Shown here: positions 47,901 through 59,900 of the stretch, piece by piece
Numbering within the stretch: position 1 is the stretch's first letter
Layout: each line of letters opens with the position of its first letter
NCBI GenBank assembly: GCA_907165065.1
Contig: OU015541.1
Span: 10,364,501-10,428,500, forward strand
Origin: Caprimulgus europaeus
Lineage: Eukaryota > Chordata > Aves > Caprimulgiformes > Caprimulgidae
Direction: 5' to 3'
DNA: 64,000 nt
The notes under the pieces: model-generated
What the model was told of the DNA's origin: nothing
Seen by the model: only the letters and a program-made list of their open reading frames with translations
Database searches by the model: none
Program-made: the position numbers and the translations under genes

Positions 47901-50900
47901 ATCTCAGTTTCCAAGAATATCATTTTTCACATTTCTAGACACAAATTAACCGTGCAGACATTAGCAAAAAAACCTTTCCACCATTCACCCTACCAAGCCT
48001 ACATAAACCTGCTGTGAGATACAAAGATATCCATAACAAAGTCTTCACACAGAACAGCTACTGCCGTACACTGCACCTTTCCCCAGGGGAAGGTGCTCAC
48101 AGAACTCAGCAGCCCAATGAAAACACTGCAAATTGGCTTTTCTTCCTATTCTGGGTCACAGCACCTGTTACTGACAAAGTTCAGAGCTGCTAATTTTATT
48201 TAAAAACATTTTATATATGTGACTTAAGTATATTTTACTTGTATTTTCAGCTTAAAGCAGCAGAGACTGCAGCCAGCAGATTCTCTGGCTAACGAAGGAG
48301 CACGCTGCTGTAGCAGCATGACCATGAGCAGGGAAAGTGTGAGACCTCACGCCTGGTCCTCCTCCCATGACCATTCGCTCTCAGACCCACCAGATGGTCA
48401 TGGCAAATGCAACTGCTCGCTGTGGCAACAGCTTCAACCGGCCCAAGGAGAGCTCCAGCCTTCGGGCAGGAAGCGAGGTACAGGCAGAAATCACACCTTC
48501 CCCAGGAGAGCAGAGCAGAGCCTTCTGTCTCTCCAGCAAGACCTTTCAGATACTGGTTGTAACCATAGATTCCCACTCTTGCATCTAGCAGACCCTTTCC
48601 CCATAATGAAGGGAGCAGAGGAAAAAAACTACTCCTTCTGAGCACTGTCAGGTCCCACACGGGACCCAGGGCCACAGGAGCGGGGCTTTCCCCACATTTC
48701 TCTGGAGATCTGAACCCAGGGGACGTCACCCCCCGCCACGCGTCAGGGAAGGGGAGCAGAGCAGAAGGGGAGCTGCAATACATTACTTGGCATATGGCGC
48801 ATGCAGCATAGAATAGACCTGGCTTTGATGCGGAAATCCCTTTCTCCATCCTGTAGTCCCTGATTTACGAGGTTAACGACTTCATCTGGAGTGAGGTCTC
48901 CCCTGCAGGGAAGAAAAAAACATCAGGGAGAGGTCAGGCACCCACCAGGGAAGCAGGCAGGAGCCACAGGTCCAGCCCAGCATCCCTACGGGACACCCCA
49001 TGCAAAACCCAGGCTGTCCAGGGTCCCACTCGCCTTAACATCCAGAGGAGCCCGGTGAGACTGCCCAGAGCTGAAGAGCATCTTTTACACTCATGCCATG
49101 CCCAGATTTACCAGGTGTCAGGCACAAAGCATGCAAAGATGATAGTAAGATTTAGAAAAGCCTCAGGGAACTGGATGTCCATCCTGCCTGAGCAGAGGAA
49201 CCCATTCTTTGCCAGAACATCTCACTAGGGCACATAACTGCCTGCAGCCGGGCAGGGGCAAGCACAGGGGCTCAACGCCCATCACAGCGCGTTGTACAAG
49301 GGGCCACAGAGCCCAGCACTGATTTAATCAGAGGCACACATCACAGTGGGGATGACAGGTAAAGAAGGGATGGGATGGTCAGCCCCCTCCAACAATGCCC
49401 AGCATCTCTGCCAGCTCAAATTGACATTTTGCAGGCAGGCAATCCATATCCAAACATTGCCTTCCCTCACAGGGAGATTGGCTCCAGCCAGAAGTTTGAG
49501 CACAGCTGCTCTGCACGTGCAGAATTTGGTGCCCAAAGCGAGGGACATTAAAACGTAGCAGCACGCAGAGATATCATGAGAGGAAAAATCCCACTGATGG
49601 GGAAGAGAGGTGGAAGAGTGCTGGCACTTGGAGGAGAGAGGAGGTTTGGTTACACCAGACATTGAACACATGCTGGCTGACCAGCGTGGGCCACGTCTTC
49701 TCCACACCTGACCGGCCACCCACCGGGTCCCCGGCACAGCGGGATCACTCACTCGGTTTGGCCCCAGGGGATGGGATCCACGCGGCAGTTGGCCAGGAGG
49801 TGAGGGCTGTACCGGACCTCCACGTAGATGACACCTTCTTTTGCTTTCGTTTCCACGAGCTCGTAGGCGATCCTCCTCACTGCCTCACGGTCACCCCTGC
49901 AGGGATGGCAGCGGGACCCATCACTGGGACGTGTCACCCTCAGCGCACACTGGGGATGGGTGAGGTGACCTCCAAGGCTGAGCCATGTCAGCCAAGGGGT
50001 CCTGCCAAGGGTTGAGGAGGAAGAAGCAGCAAGTGGGGTACTTACGCAATGGCAGGCATGTAGTGATTAAACTTCTCTAGAAATTGGGTAAGTGTCAGTG
50101 GTGTTTTGTAGCTGACATGCTTCAGGAGGTCATCAACAGTGCTGCCAGGGAGAGGAACCCCTCTTTTCCTGAAAATGAAGCCATGTGTTACTGATGGGGA
50201 AGGATATTGCGTTTTTAATCAGGCCATTTCGTACAACAATCACACCCTGAGCTGGCAGCACTGAACACCATTTCTTCACAGAAAAGATATGGCACATGTT
50301 GTCCTTCCAAAAGCTCACAGATGAAGCCCTGAATCTCAGCAGGGAGAAAGGCAATCCAAAACACAGGCAAAGCACAAACAAATCAAAATACAAGCCCAGA
50401 TGACCTGTCAGGAACACAGCCAGAGCACATTTTAAGCTTAAGAAGGAGTTCATCTAAATGGGCTCTGGATTATTTCTTGGCACCTCCTAGTCTTAGCAGC
50501 AAAATTGCCAAAATTCTTTAGAAAAGTTAATTTCCACTTATGCAGACTCAAAGGCTTGAGAAACCACGGAGATGCTCCCAGGCAGAAGTGTCGTGGCTCA
50601 TGGGTTTCATGCCCGTAGCTCCTGCGAGCGAGCTGGTTCCCAAGCCCAACATCATGGTGGCATCTTCTCTGATGGGGACATCTCCCATGCAGGAGCAAAT
50701 GGCTGTGCCAATAACTACTCTCACCAAAGGGACTGAGATGGTAAAGCCCACCTAAACTCTTCCAAGAGGCTGTTTGTCCCTGGAGCACCTGTAGTCCCAG
50801 GTGGGTGGAGGTGTCCTGGGGCATGACAGCTGGGCTGGAAGGGGCTGTGAGCCAAGGATGCTGCAGGCTTCACCACCCTCACAGACTGTCACTTTGCCCA

Positions 50901-53900
50901 TGGATGACAACCTAAATTAGGAATAATAACTAGATATTTGTTTTTAATCCTCTTTCCTGCCACGATGAATTACAGCCAATTGACAGATCTCTCTGCTAAT
51001 AGAGACAAAACACCACAGACAGCTCCAGCCTCCCGCTGCCAGAGCCGTCCCGATGAGCAATCCGCAGGGAAGCAGCCCAAACAACCCCGCTCCTGGGCCC
51101 AGTAAACACTGCTCATGGCAGGAAGGAAACCAGCCCCACGCTCAGCCCTCACATGCCATCTGCACAGATTAAGTTGCTGGCACTTGGCAGGCGATGTTCA
51201 TCGCTGCCAAGGCATCAGTTTTCCTCCCCACCTTGCCCTTTCCATGGCACTGACACACCAGCCTCTGCTCCAGGAACCAGCCCATGTTTTCCTCCACCTG
51301 CCCAGGGAAAGTTTTCTCCAGCAAAGCCCTTTCCCTGACCTGCTGTGTGCTTCCCAAAGGATTGCCTCCACGCAGCCAGCAGCGACAGTGCTTTGGGATG
51401 ATTCGCAGTGTGGAGACACTGGAGTCAGGTCTCTGGCTGAGGAGGTCTGGTGGATCTTGCCAGCGTGGCTTTGGGAGCTGCTGCGGCCCCATCCAACCCA
51501 CCTGGTAGCCAGGAGCCTTCCTGCAGCAAAGCTGCCCCAGGGGAACGTGCTCATGCTCACTGGCATCTCAGCATCCTACCCAGAACCACCTACAGCCATG
51601 GGCAGCACCATGCACACCGTCCCACCACAGGGAGGACACCTCTCCTAGGGACATCCAGTCCCATGAGGGGTCTGCCACAGCTCTAAACCCTTTAGCTGGG
51701 CTGGGAGGATGCAGAGCCTGACCCAGACCTGACAAAATTAGAGCCAAAGTTTCTAAAAGCAGCCGAGCTCAGACACTGCCCAATGGGGCTTGTGCATCCC
51801 AGCAGCTTCGGGCTATTTGTACATGGTCAGCCACCACCTGGCAAATTTATTTCTAGCTCTTTACCTTTAAAAATAGACCACAAGTAGCTTTCTGTGTCCA
51901 GGGTGAGGTTATGAAGACAGTCCCCCCTAGTCTCCTGCGCTGCCCTGCTGCTTTTGCATGTCTGTGCACTCAAGTTTTAGAGCCCATGAATAGCACAACC
52001 TTGCTCCACCCAGCCAAGCGCAGCACCCGAGGGCAGGCAGCCCCGGGGGATGCCAGGGCTGTTTAAAAATAAGAGGGAACTCAGCACACACTCAGGCAAC
52101 AGAGGTTTCTGTCCTAAGCAAGAGAGAGGCACAGGATCCTCAGATGGCTGATGTCTCCTGGGTTTCAGGGCTCCTAAAACCCTCCCAGGGGACCACACTG
52201 GCACTGAAAGGGCCTTGCTGGAGAAAACTTTCCCTGGGCAGGTGGAGGAAAACATGGGCTGGACCCTTTGCTGGCAGCAGGGACCCAGCAGAGCCCCAGG
52301 GAAACAGCACCCACTGTTATTCTGTCCATCAAGCTTGTATTCCAGCCCTGCAGCCTGCCAGCAGCACGGGCAGAGCCAGCAGGAATCCCCACTCAGCTTG
52401 CTGCATGGATGTCCTGCAATGAATGAGAGGGACATCCCTGATCCACCTTCTTTACTGTGACTGCACTGCTAAATGTATGGCCACCCCCTGCAGAAAAAGC
52501 CTCTTTTGAGATAGCACTCCCCCCTAGGATCACACTGCCTTGGAGTCTGCTGGGCTCAGAGGATGACAGAACCACTTCCCATCTTCATCAAAACTGTTTT
52601 TCTCCCCAAAATACCAGAGTTGTGCCTAAGAGCTATTTCCCAAAATCTTTAAGCTTGCCACTTTCTCCATCTGAGGGTATCTGCTAGTGTCCACTGGCTT
52701 TCTGAATAGTGGCAGCAGGAAAAAGCCTTAAGTTTATTTTGCTTACAACAGTGGAGCCAAGTCCTTGCACTGGTTAATCATTCCCCCTGGTGCTTCCCAC
52801 ACAAGCTACACTGAAGCAAGAAGATGCACGTGGGCTCTGTCAAGGAAACAACCTCTCTAAGTGACTGCCAAGTGCTTTCCTGGGTCCCCCTTATGGGAAC
52901 ACGACTCCTTGATGGCCAGCAGCAGGCAGTGAGGCTGGGGTTCAGAGGCAGGCAGCACCAGGGTGGGGAGGAGCACCCAATCTGGTTTTTCCTCCCAAGA
53001 CTGTGGTATGTTACCATTGCCGAGAAGACACTCCCAGTCTGCTTCCATTTGACTTGCTTCTCAATTCGGAATGCGGAAAAAGAAGTAAGAATACACTGAC
53101 TCGGCCACTTCCCAGGTACACTTCAAAGGCAGACAGCTCTGTTTGTGAGACACCTTCTGGACTTTCCTCACAGTGGCTCCTCTCCACTTGCCCCGCTCAC
53201 AGGACCAATGTCCACCTCGCTCACACTCCTGCTACCAGCACAGCCCTGCTGCAACACCATCCTTTGGGATGAGCTCTACATCCTCACAGCGAGAGCAGCA
53301 CCAGCCAGGTTTGCTGCTGGCACAGCAAGGATGAGAGCTCTCCCCACCTGCCAGCACAAGCTCTTCTGTCAGAGAACTGGACAAGCAGAAGGCACAGGAG
53401 GAAGGACTGATGCCTTTGGACTGCAGCTCCCAGAGCTTTCTTCCCCCTGCAACTCACCTGCCGAAGTGCAAGATTGTTTCTGGTCTAATGGCTCCATCCA
53501 GGTGGACATGAAGTTCGACCTGCAAGAAGATAAACAGAATTGGTGAGGTTCTCTTAGAGCTCCAGCAAAAGTTTAGAGAGAAGCAGCTGGTGCTGACACA
53601 GGGACAAATGCAGCCAACACAGGGACAAAGCCACAAGAAGAGAGCACAAAAACATTTTTAAAACACCATTACTATAAAGTTTATTTTTCAGGATCTAAGT
53701 ATTGTCTAAACACTTATTGCTGCTCCAGCTCACACATTTAATTAATCTTCAGAAATTTATTCTGTTTACAGTAATCTTCAGGAACTGCTCTATCCTCATT
53801 TACCTTGCATGGCTTGGAGTTTGGGAAGAATGAAAAAAAAAACCCAAACCCCAAACACCTTCGCTTTCCAGCTTGCTCCTTCTTGCACACACAGATGCTC

Positions 53901-56900
53901 AAGCATCAATTAACTTGCTAAGAGTCATCACACAAAATCTTTGTCTTCATTTCCAAGACACACCGTTAACTACTTGGTATTATCAGATCATACAGGCTTT
54001 CTAACCCTGCACATGGAACCAGTCCCATGGTACAAGGTGCTGTAAAAAATTAAAAGAACAAGAGTTTCCTGGTCGAGCTAACAAGCAGGTTTCAAAATAA
54101 ACCACTTAAAATTTTGACTCATTAAAACTGGGACAGTAACTCAGATCTCTGCACTCTGAAACCTGCTTCCTGATTATTGCTGAAAAAAGGGATTTTGGAG
54201 AAAAAGCCCCAGAAAAGCAAAAGCAAGCTTTTTCCATTAGGCAGCTGGGGCTTTTGGAGGAACATGACAAATGCAATTTGGAAGTCAAACTGGGAAGGAA
54301 AATATTAGCTGGAAAATGTTTCAGCTAGATTTTCATCTTTCCAGAACTGTTTTCCTTTAAGCACTCGAATAGCCTACAAAATACAAATTTAAATTCATTT
54401 TTTTAGTGAAACCGTAGAGCAACAACTTAATACAGAAAGTTCTTGTTAGTTACAACGTTGTGCAAATTTTCCTGCGTAGATGATTGCTGCGGGATGCTGA
54501 GGGTAGGAACTGAGGAGGATTCAGAAGAGGACTCGGTATTTGCACAGGTAACTCAACTGCCCAGGGTCACTGATGAAAACCCAAACACCCTCTGGTGTCA
54601 AACAATAACGAGGAACTGGAAGAAAAATGAGTGAGCGGTCCCTAGAGCAGGGCAATTCGTTATTGTCCACCTCGAGATCCTTTCGCTCTCCTCCAACGCA
54701 CCCACAAGTGGCTGATGTGAGCTCAGCGCCGCTGGCCCGGCTCCCCGTGTGGAGGTGGCAATGCCCATCTCCGGAACCAGCGCTGATGCCCATGAGCTGG
54801 CTCCCATCCCCACCTCCTGATGCTTGCCATGCAGGCAGACACCCATCTCCTGACCCACAGCCAGGGTTTTCATTGACCACCCCTGCTGCAAAAGGCCATA
54901 GCTGCTGGGGTGGGACAGTGCTGGGGTTCAGGCCACCTCCACAGGATGGCCATGAAGCTACCACTGAAATGTGCACTGGTGGGATGCAAAATGCAGGTGC
55001 CAGGCTCAGGGCAGCTCCAACTACTGATCCTGAACCATTGCAATCAGCTGGCCCAGGGGCATGAATATCTCCACCAACATTCCTGCTAGCAGGTTGTAAA
55101 GAGATATCCCTGTCACTTCTCCTACCCTTAAGACATGATCTGAATCTACAGGGATGAAGACTTTAAAAGGGCAAAACCTGATCTTTCCCCCCACCCCGAG
55201 TTACGCAATCCTGCTTATGAGGACTAAATGTCCTGAGAAGCAGCAGATAAAATAACAGACTACGGACGTGATCTGCATGGCCAGATGTGGACGTCTGGCA
55301 TGTTTTCCACTCTTGAGCTCCAATTCCTATTTCAAAACCATGCAAGCTCCATTCCTTGAGGTTTATAACAGCCCCTGTGACCTTCTAATGGAGTTACAGG
55401 CTTGAAACTTGCTCATGCTGGATATAAAAACCAAGCAAGCTGAACCTATCAGGGTCTTCTCACTCCAAACATTACTCAAGCATTTCCTGCAAGAACATCC
55501 CAACGCGACACTTCCATCAATGTGAAAGTAAATTCAGTGGTGTCCTTCACCCATGCAAGCCACCTTCTGCTGCCACTGCTGCAAGCAAGATGTGAAACAG
55601 CAAGGTTCCTCTTCAACACCAGCAAAAGGCTCTTCCTCCACTGCTATACATTTCTTTGGGTCTGGAGGAACCTAAACTAAGTGCTAAGAAACTCTGGTGC
55701 AATGCTACTCAACCCCAAACTCTGTGGGCTTCCTCAAGATCAGTGCTTGCGGGAGTTGTTTCTGCAGCTGGCAACTGATCCAGGCTATTTAGATTACCAA
55801 GGGATATTCAAGTGAAGAAGTAAAGGTGTGCCTACAAGGGTCTTCACCAAGAGGTGGTCCCAGATAAGGATGCAATCAGCAGAGGCACATCCAAGCAGCT
55901 CAGCTCCTCCAGGCACCTTGCACAGGTTTCCAGGTCTGTGGGAGGCTGCTCGCTGCAGATTACACTCCAGCTCTCCTCCTGCCTGTTTGTTTTGGGTAAA
56001 CAAAGCACAAGACTTTCCCAGATACAACTGGGTGACGTGGCCTTGCCTTAAGTCAAGGAAAGTCCCCAGATAAAGATAAAAGTTTTCTCTGAACTGTGGT
56101 TCAGGAGACAATGCCTGAGCAAGCAGAAATAAGGGGAACGCTGGACCTCATCCAGGGCTCTGCTCCTCAGCACACAGAGGTCCATGCACACTTGGACTCC
56201 CACTCCACACCCTCCGGTTTATTTGGAGGGGAAGCCTTTGCACACAGATTAAACAGGGATCTCAACACTTGATCCAGGACCCCAACAGCACCATGGGCTG
56301 CACCAGCACTGGAGCCTCCAGCTGTGCCAGGACCATCCCTGCCTTCCTCTATCACAGCAAACCTGGATGTGGTAACATCTGCTCTGATGAAGGATGAGAA
56401 AGCAGCAGAGCTCTTAAACGCTTTCCTGGGGCAGGAGCACTGCTCTTCCCCCAGCTGCAGTGAGGGCCCTCAGGACCACCTTTGTGTAACCACCTTTCAG
56501 CCCTTTTTCTGCACCTCCCCAGAGCTGCAGCTGAGAGCGAGTCCACTGACCGCCGGCCAGCGCATCAAAAACCCCACAGGGCAACTCAACCGCATCAAAA
56601 ACCCCACAGGGCAAACCAACTGCATCCAAAACCCCACAGGGCAAACCAACTGCATCCAAAACCCCACAGGGCAAACCAACTGCATCCAAAACCCCACAGG
56701 GCAACTCAACCCATCAAAAACCCCACAGGGCAACTCAACCGCACCAAAAACCCCACAGGGCAACCCAACTGCATCAAAAACCCCACAGGGCAACCCAACT
56801 GCATCAAAAACCCCACAGGGCAACCCAACTGCATCAAAAACCCCACAGGGCAACTCAACTGCATCAAAAACCCCACAGGGCAACCCAACTGCATCAAAAA

Positions 56901-59900
56901 CCCCACAGGGCAACCCAACTGCATCAAAAACCCCACAGGGCAACTCAACTGAAGCTCCCAGCTGCACTAAAGAGCTGTCAAAGGCCAGAGGGATCAGCAC
57001 AGACAACCCCCAGTAAGGCTGTCAGAGAAAACCCAGTGCTTTCCATTTTTATGCAAAAAAAGTTTTAGCTCAACCCCGGCACGAGCCCCATGGGTGCAGA
57101 TATCAGCAAGTTGGTTCAGATTTTTAAAAGGAGCCGTTTTAAAAGCTCTGGCTTGGTGTCTCACTTCTGAAAATATTGTAATGTTTTCTTTGAAACTTAG
57201 CAAGCTTCAAAAATAAATTCAAACACAAAATGAGGTACTTCAAATACGTTCCACTCAAAGATCAAGTCTGATTATTTTCAATTTAGTGAAATGAAGAGGA
57301 AAAAGTTAACCAAACATTCAGAGGATTTTCAGCTACAGTCAACCCAACAGAATTTCTCTATTACTCTACGGTTTGCTCAGCAGACCATGGCAGAGCAGTT
57401 CACTGCTCAGTTCACCTCTCATGTGGTATAAAAAGCACCATCCAAGCTAAGGTACTTGAGAGAATTTTTGTATTAGGTGGTTTTAGGGTCTTTTTCTAAA
57501 TATGTACAATAAACATAGTCAGTCCTAACGCCATGGTAAAGGCAACACCAACCTCACCTTTTATTCTGATGGTTTCCAGAAGATGTTAATAGATAATCCA
57601 GGCAGCCACTAAAGTTGCATCATTTTAAAACCCTTAGCAGTCACTTTGCCCAGGATTATTTATCAGCACATTAAAAGGTGATAATTTAAAGTTCACTCTA
57701 TCGATTTTAATAACTGCAAACCAGAGCAATTACAGCAGCCATTTGTCAATTGTTAGATACACATGGCAGGAAAATGTTAATAGAAATCAAAATTCAACAA
57801 GAGATAAGATGAATGCCAACCACTTCAAAAAGCATGAACTGTGCTCCCCAAACACGGGTTTTATCAAAGCAGGTTTGACAAGAGCCAAGTTCTCCTCACC
57901 ACAAACACTATTTAGAAGCACCAGGTGAGACCAGATCAAGAGGGGTGGGAAGTAGAAGAGGCACAGTATTATCCTCAGATCTGAGGACACCCACAAATGC
58001 ATTTTGGAGATAAATCTGCCATTCACTTTGAGATTTGAGCCTTTAAAAGAGAAACGTGGGAGATACAAGACCCACACGACATAGAGCTCCATTGCAAAAT
58101 AAACCTGTGCTCTCTAGAGAAGCATTCACATGGCTTTGGTGACTGAGGAGGGTGCTCCCACCCCTCCCAGCACCAATCCCTCAACCTCCGCTCCTGGGAC
58201 CATTAATAGGTGATGGTGGCTCTGTGTCACCCTCCTGCAGGGATGGCTCAGCCACATCCCTCCCTGAGCTGTCACACACCTCGCACCCACGTGTGGAACG
58301 AGGCAACGCTTTGGAGCAATGGAGTCCTCACACTCTGAGCGGCACCAAGCCAGCCCCTCCCTGCCACCACGCTTGACAAGCGGAGCGGGAGTGTTATCTG
58401 AGAGATCACGGTCACCGCATCGCTGCGGGTACGGGCACACGTGTCACCGCGTGAGGTATGGCTGAGTTCAACACAGCCGTGGTGGCACCAGGCTCTGACC
58501 CGTGCCAGGCCAGCCAGAGGTCACATTGTACATGAGAAGTGGGTGAGCCAAAGAAAGCATCTTCCTCAGCACACCCTCATGCACTCGCACTCTCCACAAT
58601 AAGGATCACCTTTTTAATTTATTTTTTTTTAATTTATTTTTCAAGTTTTGCACTTAAGGATCAGCTCAGCACAGCTGGGCAGGTCTGTCTCGAGCAGGGG
58701 GAGGCTGCTGTGTTACAGGGAGCAGAGCAGAATGCCCACCCAGACCTCCTGGGGACAGCCAGTGCTCTGCAGCAGTGCAGGCACCTTCGCTGCCACCCAG
58801 ATTTGGTCACCAGGCACTCTCCTGACCATTGATGGGGACACTCGCTGCTACAGCCAGTTCTGGCCATCTCTCCCAGTTCCCAGGTACAAAGGACACCTCG
58901 GAGACAACTGCCTCCCTTTGGGCAGGGACAGGCTCCGACACGCCGTGACGGACACAGCGTGCCCCGGGAGGGGTTGTGGGAACACCTGCCCGACGCGACC
59001 TGAGCTCATTTTGGATACAAACATCCAGTGTCAGAGCTACACCAGCTGCTGGGAGGCTGCAGGCCTGACCCCAGTAACCCCTGTTCCCATCCTGCTCCCC
59101 ACAACATGGCTCAAGGCACACAGGAGCTGCAGGAGAAGAGTCACGGGTCCCAAAGTCCCCAAGCTGGGGCTGGCCTGTGGCCAGCAATGAGTGAGGACAC
59201 GGTCTTGCCTCTGGTTGTGGAGCAGAGAGGGAAGAAACTGATGGCCAGGTGTCCAAGGAACAGCAGTCTCCTCTGCTCTTTTATGGCCTAGGATAAGCAG
59301 GGTTCAAAGTCGCCCTCCAGCAGCCCCAGCAGCTCCCTGTTCATCCGCTGCAGTCGCTGGGAGTCAGCGAGTTCCCGAAAAAAGCAGAGGCAGCCCCGGC
59401 CCCGCGTCCAGCCGGGGCTCGAAGCTGCTCCAGTTACCAGAAACGTCTCTAAAACACAAAACTGATCGTTCCCAATGGCAGAGGGTCCAGGGGAATGAAT
59501 AGGGCTCATTAACTGACTTCAGACCCATTTTTTTTTCCCCAAGCCTGACTTAGCAGGTTCACAGGACTGAAAGGGACTGCCTGACTCAGGAAAACCAGTC
59601 TCATAATTGCCGGCAACCAGACAACAGAAGCCTGATCTTAGCGGTCAAACCCTGCACGGTTTTTCCTAGGTCTCTCTTTGGCATCCCGCTCTCCCACACA
59701 CTGGGAAAGGAGGAAGAAGCACAAGTGAAAGAAGAACTTAATTTGCTTCTCTCAACCAAAAGTCTAAAGTCACTGGGGTGAACCAACAGCTTTTGTTCTC
59801 AGTGGAGCTGATGAAACGCCAACATCTCCCACAACTGAAGTGGTCTTCAAAAGGCTTGAACCGTTTAGCAGAGGTCAATACTCCCTGGATCTCAGTCTCA

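Larger units (their letters stand above)
50169..53457 (-). other. ADA intron 2
   Basis: 3.3 kb. Its notable content is a pair of 57-bp near-identical segments in opposite orientation (51,277-51,333 and 52,206-52,262). Open frames of 110-177 codons at 51.1-52.4 kb are not recognisable proteins. Confidence 0.8.

Noticed and set aside
56324-57016. 230-codon plus frame and 169-codon minus frame
   Set aside because: Both are dominated by the 30-bp minisatellite and change frame at the 28-bp unit.
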